From positions 15,957,622 to 16,021,621 of the forward strand of contig NC_058147.1 in NCBI RefSeq assembly GCF_011075055.1: a stretch of 64,000 nucleotides of DNA. Direction: 5' to 3'. The translations under genes and the position numbers were made by a program. Positions 56,526-64,000 of this stretch are shown here, piece after piece (position 1 is the stretch's first letter; every line of letters starts with the position of its first letter). The stretch is from Mangifera indica (taxonomy: Eukaryota > Streptophyta > Magnoliopsida > Sapindales > Anacardiaceae). The notes below the pieces were generated by a model that worked only from the letters and a program-made list of their open reading frames with translations, was not told where the DNA came from and made no database searches.

Positions 56526-57602
56526 ATCTTCTGCTTGTCCTTGTGCAAACCACAATTATCATTTAAAATAAAACAAAAAGGCTCCATCAATTCGTTTCTC
56601 ATGATAAAAAAAAAATGTGTATACCTTAAGATTTAAACCAAGACTTAAGCAACAACACATATTATAATCAAACTTCACAAGGAGATGCGTGCAAAGACAA
56701 ATCAAGACAATCGCATTCTAAAAACGAAAATTGAACCAGCAAAGAACAACAACATAAACAAAACAAGACGAAAAATAAGACATAACCAAAAGAAGAACAA
56801 CACAAAGAAGAATAAAATAGAAGAACAGGTAAACCATCCCCCACACTAAAACCAAACATTGTCTGAAATGTTTAAACATAACACACAACAAATAAAATTG
56901 AAATTTAAAAGAAAAGGAAAGAAGACTTCTTTAAATTTGTGGGAAAAAGAACAACAGTTGGCATTATGGAGAGGGGGGATAAGGTGGCATGAACCCTTGA
57001 GAATAAAAAAGCACCATTAGATTGTGCTCCATACGGTCTAATTTTCATTCAAATCTATGCAACAGTGCATTGAGGTTGTCGAATGAAGGAGCATAGGATG
57101 ATGATGGAATATCTATTGGCAGACAAGTACTAGTTGTAGTTGGTTTTGATGTTGTTTTATGAAGCCTACTAAGGCGAGAAGAAGGCATGGCTATTGGTTC
57201 GGGCTGCATAAAGCTAAAACTGCCATCTGATTATTTTTTCATAAGTCTCATCCTATCTAAACAAGTCATATCCAATGGTTCCATCTCACAAGCAATATGC
57301 ATGTTATGATTAGAAATATCTAATAAACCTAAATTAATTGCTGATTGAATGACATAAGAACCAAGGATCAAATGTTTATTTTTCCTTTGGACCAACCAAA
57401 AGCCTAAATTGACTTGAATATTATGTTCCATACACCACAAAAATAAAACTCAACCTTAGCAAAAGTACCTACACTATCCCGCCTCTTTGAAAAGTTAAAA
57501 GCTGAAAAACGCTGTAAGTATTTAAACACAGGACTTTTTAAGTAAGAACTCTTTGAGGCATTAGGTTATATGGAGCAAAATCGACAGACCATTCATACTA
57601 TA
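56526..57602 (-). pseudogene. G5 3' internal region with a short decayed frame
   Basis: Mostly non-coding. Minus-strand codons at 57231-57440 give a 69-residue frame (VWCMEHNIQVNLGFWLVQRK, then ISNHNMHIACEMEPLDMTCL) that resembles the extra ORF found between pol and 3' LTR in plant Athila/Tat elements; weaker coding similarity continues in both directions with stops. No function can be assigned. G4 interrupts this region at 57603 after the bases CTATA (57598-57602), the presumed target copy. Confidence 0.45.
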
Positions 57603-57963
57603 TGTAACCTCTTCTAACGAATAGGTGTGTTATAGAAAAACGGCAAGAGTTCCCCTATTTTAGAGGCCCGAGGGAATTTTTTTTCTTTTTAATTATGCAC
57701 TGTAACACTCCCAATTAGCAATTCACATAAACCAGTCCTACCAACCGACTAGATTTTCATCAACTTAATCACAATTAATAAAATAAGTACATAATAATAA
57801 CCATCATAAAAATTAGAACCCACAAAAACTTTACAACTAATTTTCATAACTAGCCATATATATATACATATATAGATATAGCTTTACACAATCACATATA
57901 TACATATAGGAAACAAAATATATATATATCCACCATTATCTACATCAAGTATATATATATAGG

Positions 57964-59017
57964 GAGAAGGACTATTTCCCACCTAACTTTTGATGCTTTT
58001 TCAAAATGCCACCCACAACAGATGAAAATCCACTTTTCCCACCTGTGAGCCGTTAATATGGATGATATCTGTTTGCATAAGGGTAAAATGTCCATTTTAC
58101 CCTTGTTAGATGAAATGACAAAAATACCCCTTAATTTAGTTTGCACAATTCATCCCAAAATTGATGTGAGGGTTTTACCATTCACCCCCCTTAGGTTTTA
58201 GAAACTAACATTTCACCTTACTTAAAATTTTTAAACTTTGAAAACTAACATTTTCACCCCCAAACCTAGGGTTTCCATATTTTTCAAAATACAGTCGCCC
58301 CCCATAACTTTCAAAACTAGCAGTTTCACCCCTATTCTTTAACTTCATCTCCCGACGTCGTCTTCGACGTCATCACCGGCCTCCTCCTTCTCTTGGTGCG
58401 ACGACGGTGGTGCGATAAAGAGATTTTCATCTCCTCGTCGCATGGTGCAACGAAGAGACGAAGATCTCTTCGTCGCACGATGCGACGAAGAGACAGAGAG
58501 CTTTTAGTTGCACCACCATGCGATGAAGAGGTCTTTCTTCGTCGCTCCACCCAGACAACGAAGGACGGCTCTTCGCCATCCTTCATTGCTCGTTGCGTCA
58601 TCCAGACGCTACGACAAAGCATCGTCCTTCGTCTGTTCTTCCAGATCTGGATGACGTTTCATAGTCCAGATCTGGGCGACAAAGGGTCGTCCTTCGTCGT
58701 CCTTTATAGTCAGAGATGGGAGATCGATCGATTGCATCGGTCATCGGTGGTGGCCGAAGAAGGAAGCAAACCCTAGGGGTGAAATTAAACTTTTCAAACT
58801 TTGAGGATGGGTTAGTTATTAGTTTTTAAAATCTGGAGGGGGGAAACGGTAAAATTTTAAAGTTTTAAGTTTTTAAATAGTAAATGATGATTTTGCCCCT
58901 GTCCCTAACTAAAAAATTGGACGGTAGTTTGGTCACGGGTGGGAAAAGTGGATTTTCATCTGCCGTGGGTGGCATTTTAAAAACGCATCAAAAGTTAGGT
59001 GGGAAATAGTCCTTCTC
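57964..59017. mobile_element. M1: non-coding element with ~82-bp terminal inverted repeats
   Basis: A 1054-bp block absent from the homologous solo LTR. Both ends read GAGAAGGACTATTTCCCACC inward and stay paired for about 82 bp (57964-58045 against 58934-59017) with a few mismatches. The interior is far more GC-rich than its surroundings (58340-58770) and built of CTTCGTCGCA / TGCGACGAAG units. There is no transposase frame; the 127- and 96-codon frames on opposite strands are by-products of the repeated core. Long inverted repeats fit a non-autonomous Mutator-like element or large MITE. No clean target duplication is seen, because flanking sequence is itself duplicated. Confidence 0.7.
58465..58493. 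repeat. 13-bp-stem hairpin in M1
   Basis: TCTCTTCGTCGCA (58465-58477) pairs perfectly with TGCGACGAAGAGA (58481-58493) around a 3-base loop. The left arm can also pair with CGAAGAGA at about 58451-58458, giving a competing fold. Confidence 0.9.
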
Positions 59018-59647
59018 ACTAGGTGGGAAATATATACATATCCACCAATATCTACATATATATTCACATATACATCAAAACATATAAATCAACAAAATTA
59101 TGGTGCCTTTCTCCCTCAGCCTCATGTCTCACTAGTGCTCCCTGGGAACCTTTGCTGCAACTCTTTACTTGTAAAATATTAAATTAAACGGAGTGAGCGA
59201 CCACGGCTCAGTAAGAAAATCATACTCAACACTCAAAACATTTCATACCAGTACTAATCTCTTCCATACTCAGCGTGTCTAGGCTATTCACATACAAAAT
59301 AATTGATACTGAACACGCATTAAACACATATCATAATTCTCTTCTTTCATCCATTTATTCATTTTCTTACAATACAAATATGATTCACTCGTTATGATTT
59401 ATGCATGTATGAGTGTCATGACTTTTTATTTTCGGATCGTACATCTTTCTCAACTATTTATCAACCACATAGGCTTACATGCATGATTCTAATGCAAATG
59501 ACTTTCATAAAATATTTGCTAATTCTTTCTCTCTTTTTTTTTTTTCAAATATTTTCATTGACCGGTCTTGATTACATATGACAGTACTTGCAGTCACCAC
59601 ACAAGGAACAATTCTCTCTTACATGCATATTTCACTATTTTTTTTCT

Positions 59648-59757
59648 TTGTTGTCCACACAGTACAGCTGGCTGTCCGCACAATACAACCGATATCTTTC
59701 TTTGCTGTCCACACAGTACAACCGATATATTTCTTTGTTGTCTACACAGTACAACTC
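59648..59757 (-). repeat. Tandem repeat inside the G4 LTR
   Basis: Three to four units of about 33 bp sharing TTGTTGTC(C/T)ACACAGTACAAC on the plus strand, the counterpart of 26324-26420 in the solo LTR. The overlapping small frames in this stretch are products of the repeat. Confidence 0.75.
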
Positions 59758-60972
59758 ACGTGTAAGGATTTTAAGCATGTTTTCTGCTTTCCTGTATCAT
59801 TTGAGTCATTATAAAACCAAAAATACTTGTTTTCCATTTCTTGAAAACATGCATAACTTAGAAAATGTTTTTCCTCTTTTTTTATTTTTTTCTGAAATCA
59901 TACATATGTTATGATTCCTCATGTATGCATGTATAACCATATATGAAATATGCCCATTCATTGTTTTCCCTTATTCTTTTCACTCCTTATCAAACATCAT
60001 ATTATTTTCTCATGCATTTATATATATCTCATGCATCAAATTAATTTCAAAATATATAATATGAACTTAATATAAGGGCTATTCCATATATCATGCACAT
60101 AATTAAGCAAAACTTAACCTTATGGATAAAATTACATGCTTACCCTTAATGAAAATTCTTTCATCAATTCATCATTTTTCATATATTCAACACACAAAAT
60201 CCACAAAGCTAACCCTAGGAATATGAAATGTCTAAAATACCCTTATGGCCAAAAATTACATCATGAATCCTAATGAATTTCTTTAGCCTTTTAAGCATAA
60301 ATCACCTTAATTCTAATACCTTACACACTTATATAAGTAAAGTTTATTTAAATAACCTAACTCAAATTACTTCAAGTATGTAAAGTATGAAATTCTTACA
60401 TTTTCTTTGCTAATTAGGTGATTTAAGCTTATCCTCCTTCTTTTCTTCTTCTTAGCAACCTTAATCAACCAAAAATATAATTATCTATCAAAACCCTAAA
60501 CTTGAGATCTCTTAAAAATTAAATTTTTTACCTTAGAACTTTTTATAACTGGAGGCTCTGTAAATTAGGTGGTTTAGTTAGGTTTTTTGATGAATTTTGC
60601 TTGAAGGAAAATTTTTAGCTAAAACTATGGAGTCTCTTGGCTAAGGAAGAAGAAAATGAATAGTTGGGTGGTTTTATAAGCCTTTTGGACCAATTTACCC
60701 TTAACCTTTTCCAAAAATGACTATTTTATCCTTAGCCAATTACCAAAAACCCTTAGCACCACCATATAATTTCAAGTGTGCCATTCAATTTTCATTCCCA
60801 CTTTGTCTCTTAAATCCTCTAAAATGACCATTTTAGCCCTTTTGAAAATTATTGCTCATTTAGTAGTTTTCTATAATTGTTTTGCAATTTCTTTAAACAA
60901 CAAGTCATAAATCAACTCTAAGGGTAATTTTGGAAGTGGAGTTTACTGGCATACCTGAATTCGGGTGTTACA

Positions 60973-60985
60973 TTTCTTCCCTCCT
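60973..60985 (-). other. G4 polypurine tract
   Basis: The minus strand reads AAGGAGGGAAGAA directly before TGTAACACCC. Confidence 0.8.
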
Positions 60986-61008
60986 TAAAAGAATTTTGTC
61001 CTCGAAAT

Positions 61009-61563
61009 TTAAACAAATAGGTTGGGAAATCTCTCTCTCATTTGTTGTTCAATCTCCCATGTGGCTTGTTCCACCTTATGATTCTTCCATAATACTTTCA
61101 CTAAAGGAATTGTCTTATTTCGGAGCTCTTTTATTTTTCTGTCTAGTATCTGCACCAGTTGCTCCTCATAAGCTAAATCTTCTTTTAATTCCACATCATC
61201 TGATTTCAATACATGTGAAGGATCGCTGATGTACTTTCTCAATAAGGATATATGAAATACATTATGAACTCGATTCATACTAGGTGGAAGTGCAAGTCTA
61301 TATGCCACCTTGCCCACTCTTTCTAGAATTTCAAATGGGCTAATAAATCTTAGAGCAAGTTTCCCTTTTCTTCCAAATCTCATCACGTGCTTGTAAAGGG
61401 CTACTTTCACAAAAACTTTGTCACCCGATTGAAACTCTATTTCTTTCCTTTTCAAATCTGCATAGCTCTTTTGTCTGTCCTGAGCTTGCTTCAATCTAGT
61501 CTTGATAGTCTTTATATCTTCCACCATCCTCTGGGTTAACTCAGGCCCAAGAACTTGACTCAA
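61009..61563 (-). pseudogene. G4 integrase C-terminus with chromodomain
   Basis: 184 open codons. The first half is the integrase C-terminal region (QKSYADLKRKEIEFQSGDKV, GKLALRFISPFEILERVGKV, the GPF/Y-type module, and MNRVHNVFHISLLRKY). The second half is a chromodomain: EEQLVQILDRKIKELRNKTI, PLVKVLWKNHKVEQATWEIE and RERFPNLF, with the aromatic and W-x-x-H positions expected. In chromoviruses this domain is thought to steer integration to marked chromatin. The stop at 61009 lies about 35 bp from the LTR. This part is intact, but the frame upstream is broken. Confidence 0.9.
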
Positions 61564-62352
61564 ATCATATCGCTCTCCTATGTCATCCTAATGTAATGGG
61601 GATCTACACTTTCTTCTACAAAGAGCCTCATATGGTGCCATTTTAATAGTGGACTGGTAATTATTATTATATGCAAATTCTATCAATGGAACCATTTCAT
61701 GCCAGGTCATTTTGGAATATAAACAATAGGCCCTCAACAAATCCTCTAATATTTGATTCACCCTTTCTGTCTGGCCATCTGTTTGAGGATGATATGTTGT
61801 GCTAAATGCTAGCCTAGTACCAAATGCTCTCTGTAAACTACCCTAAAAAGCTGAAACAAATTTGGGGTCTTTATCTGACACAATAGTTTTGGGTACGCCA
61901 TGTAATCTCACAATCTCTCATACATAAATTTGGGCCAATTGATCTGAAGTAAAACTATCGTTCACGGGAATAAAATGTGTCGATTTAGTCAATCTATCTA
62001 CAATCACCCATAGTGCATTATAGCCTTTTTGTACTCGAGGTAGGTCAATGATGAAATCCATTAAAATATCTTCCCACTTCCATTCAAGAACACTAAGTGG
62101 GTGAAGTAAACTTGAAGGTCTCTGATGCTCGACCTTGACCTGTTGACATACCAAGCACTTAGCTACATAGCCACCAATATCTTTCTTCATACCTATCCAC
62201 CAATAAGTTTTCTTTAAATCCTGATACATCTTTACTCCCTTAGGGTGGGCAGTGTAAAGTGTATCATGTGCTTTACTCAAGATTTTCTTTCTCAATTCCA
62301 GATCTTGGGGAATACATACCCTGTTTTTGGACTTGAGCACGCCATCAATCAT
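61564..62352 (-). pseudogene. G4 integrase zinc module and catalytic core
   Basis: From 62352: KKILSKAHDTLYTAHPKGVK with the His pair, CLVCQQVKVEHQRP with the Cys pair, then LMDFIIDLPRVQKGYNALWV (first Asp) and VDRLTKSTHFIPV. The open stretch stops at 61918. Below it, after the stop, SDKDPKFVSAF-like (second Asp) and TTYHPQTDGQTERVNQ (before the catalytic Glu) follow, with another stop near 61845. FAYNNNYQSTIKMAPYEAL precedes the C-terminal part. Confidence 0.87.
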
Positions 62353-62483
62353 TTGAAACTCAGTTGTTTTCCCTTCACATATCTGCTGACTTATTTTCTG
62401 GCATCACAAATCTTTTACTTGCTTCTCTTTTATTTCATTGAGGAAATTAGGTTGAATTTCCAATCTGGCCACCTGACTCCCTA

Positions 62484-62903
62484 TCACCTCAATCCGTTCC
62501 CTTTGGCAATCTTTCTACTCAAGGCATCGACTACCATATTTGCTTTACCCGGCTGATATTTAATATCACATTCATAATCTTTGACTAGCTCCAACCATCT
62601 TTTTTGTCGCATATTCAAGTCTTTCTGAGTGAAAAAATATTTTAGACTTTTATGGTCGGTGTAGATATTACATTTAACTCCATATAAATAATGCCTCCAA
62701 ATTTTTAAAGCAAAAACCATTGTCACTAACTCTAAATCATGGGTAGGGTAGCGTGTTTCATAATCTTTTAACTGCTGAGGGGCATACGCTACCACCTTAC
62801 CCTTTTGCATCAACACGACTCCTAAGCCATTATGCGAGGCATCACAATAAATATCATAGTCTACACCCTCCTTTGGTAATACTAAAATAAGAGTTGTAGT
62901 CAA
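62484..62903 (-). pseudogene. G4 RNase H
   Basis: 139 open codons: [20 protein letters not shown] with the first Asp, [20 protein letters not shown] with the Glu, [11 protein letters not shown] with the second Asp, [20 protein letters not shown] and VVDALSRK with the last Asp. The domain would degrade the RNA of the RNA-DNA hybrid. All four acidic residues are kept, but the frame before it is shifted relative to the reverse transcriptase. Confidence 0.88.
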
Positions 62904-64000
62904 CCGCCTTTTTAGCTCTTAGAAACTCTTTTCACAAGCATCAATCCATAGAAAAGAAGTTCCTTGTCTAGTAAGAGCTGTAAGTGGCTTGACCAACGAG
63001 CAAAACCTTGTACAAATCTTCTGTCATAGCCGGCTAGTCCTAAAAAGCTTATGATCTCTTTCACCATTTTCAGCCTCACCCATTCAAGTATTGTTTCCAC
63101 TTTACTGGGGTCTACAGCTATACCTTCCTTAGTAACCATGTGTCCCAAAAATACCACTCGATCCAACCAAAATTCACACTTAGAGAATTTGGCATACAAT
63201 TTCTTTTCTCTCAATCTTTGTAGCATAAATCTCAGTGTTCAATATGTTCTTCTTCTAATCTGGAATATATCAAGATATCATCAATAAATACCACTAAGAA
63301 TTTGTCAAAGCAATCATGAAATACTCGATTCATTAAATCCATAAAGATTGTTGGGGCATTAATCGATCCAAAGGGCATCACCACAAACTCGTAGTGCCCG
63401 TAGCGGGTCCGAAAAGATGTCTTTGGAATATCTTGCTCTGTAATCCTCACCTAATGATAACCCGACCTCAAGTCAATTTTGGAGAACACAGAAGCTCCTT
63501 TCAATTGATCAAATAAATCATCAATTTGAGGCAACAAGTATTTATTCTTCACTATCAGTTTATTCAACTCCCTGTAATCTATACACATACGGAGTGACCC
63601 ATCTTTCTTTTTGACAAATAGTATGGGTGCTCCCCCAGGAGAGTGACTAGGTCTAATAAAACCCTTATCTAAAAGTTCTTACAACTATTTCTTTAATTCT
63701 TGTAATTCAGTTGGAGCCATTCGGTAAGGGGCCTTTGAAATTGGGGCTGAGCCAAGTTTTAACTCTATACTGAACTTCAACTCTCTTTTTGGAGGTAAAC
63801 CTGATAACTCATTAGAAAAAACATCTGGGAAATCTCGTACTATTGGGACATCCTGAACACCCAATCTTTGAATATCACGCTCATGTACCATATGAGCTGA
63901 ATATCCTGTACACCCATTTTTCAATAATTTTTACGCCTTTACACTACTGATCATCATACTAGGCTGATAACCCTTTCCGAAACTGAAGTGATCCCCGTTG
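62904..64000 (-). pseudogene. G4 reverse transcriptase and end of protease linker
   Basis: From the right edge: VQDVPIVRDFPDVFSNELSG and LPPKRELKFSIELK (RT N-terminal arm) to a stop at 63685, then [38 protein letters not shown] followed by a stop, [16 protein letters not shown], the catalytic FIDDILIYS near 63270-63300, a stop near 63232, and [20 protein letters not shown] to [15 protein letters not shown] in another frame. It has at least three stops and one shift. Confidence 0.87.

Larger units (their letters stand above)
57603..60972 (-). repeat. G4 3' LTR with M1 inserted
   Basis: 3370 bp including M1 (57964-59017). Minus-strand start TGTAACACCCGAATTC at 60972, end GAAGAGGTTACA at 57603. 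It aligns with the solo LTR 25052-27308 along its whole length; the alignment continues about 90 bp past an internal GTGTTACA (minus strand, at about 57702-57709) to the true end. CTATA (57598-57602) precedes it. Confidence 0.85.
57603..64000 (-). mobile_element. G4: chromodomain (Tekay-type) gypsy element, 5' part beyond the right edge
   Basis: Minus-strand gypsy element with 3' LTR (57603-60972), purine tract and pol. The pol ends in a chromodomain, the mark of chromoviruses, and the LTR starts TGTAACACCC. gag, the 5' LTR and the right target copy are outside the window. The same family left the solo LTR at 25052-27308. Stops and at least one shift in RT and integrase show it is inactive. 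Confidence 0.87.

Noticed and set aside
58332..58776. Overlapping Arg/Ser-rich frames on both strands in M1
   Set aside because: Produced by the repeated CTTCGTCGCA core on both strands; no start context, no homology, coding on neither strand is favoured.
59568..59914. Three overlapping frames with repeated STQYN / HTVQ residues
   Set aside because: They are the three readings of the 33-bp tandem repeat in the G4 LTR.

Overview
The window is plant nuclear DNA, probably from a eudicot. It carries Ty3/gypsy elements with initiator-Met-tRNA-type primer sites, a chromodomain (Tekay-like) gypsy element, Ty1/copia elements, and plant L1-type LINEs whose first ORF has a DUF4283-like domain plus a CCHC knuckle. 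Nothing in the window finer than angiosperm can be defended. I found no host gene, tRNA, rRNA or CRISPR array. Nearly all of the 64 kb can be assigned to transposable elements (TEs) inserted into one another, and many junctions can be closed exactly with target-site duplications (TSDs).

Layout, left to right. (1) 1-24136 is an old minus-strand gypsy element, G1, whose 5' LTR lies at 23513-24136; its 3' part is outside the window. G1 is split by gypsy element G2 (338-8433, TSD CCTTC), which is itself split by an unclassified 1.4 kb element, R1a (3800-5202, TSD ACT). The gag of G1 is split by LINE-A (9596-21403), and LINE-A is split by LINE-B (13351-19294, 17-bp TSD). (2) 24130-27700 holds a gypsy C-terminal fragment, a LINE fragment and a minus-strand copia remnant. 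A Tekay-type solo LTR sits inside the copia remnant (25052-27308, TSD CAATT). (3) 27708-53610 is a single old plus-strand LINE (LINE-D), broken by a second R1 copy (28344-29728), a copia-type solo LTR (30487-32301, TSD AGGCA), a 5'-truncated gypsy element G3 (about 34136-43418) and a full-length copia element C1 (44040-53152, TSD AATAT). LINE-C (37278-43134), intact and almost identical to LINE-A, sits in the 3' LTR of G3. (4) 53611-55196 is unclassified AT-rich DNA. (5) 55197-57602 is the LTR and 3' internal end of a minus-strand Tat/Athila-like element, G5. (6) 57603-64000 is the 3' LTR and pol of a chromodomain gypsy element, G4. Its LTR carries a 1.05 kb element, M1, with inverted repeats of about 82 bp.

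Coding capacity. Only the LINEs keep long intact frames. LINE-C has both ORF1 (471 codons) and ORF2 (1215 codons), LINE-B has both, and LINE-A has ORF1 but a split ORF2. In all three, ORF1 and ORF2 overlap by four bases (ATGA). The LTR elements are all disabled. Most of their stop codons look like C-to-T changes (CAA/CAG to TAA/TAG, CGA to TGA, TGG to TAG/TGA), as expected for methylated, silenced TEs. Frame arithmetic shows that the ancestral G1 and G2 each had gag, protease and pol in one continuous frame.

The least explained objects are the R1 family (two copies, 3-bp TSDs, no coding region, a perfect 20-bp palindrome), the M1 inverted-repeat element with a GC-rich hairpin core, and two repeat arrays in the leader of C1. 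I did not find a new multi-gene system.
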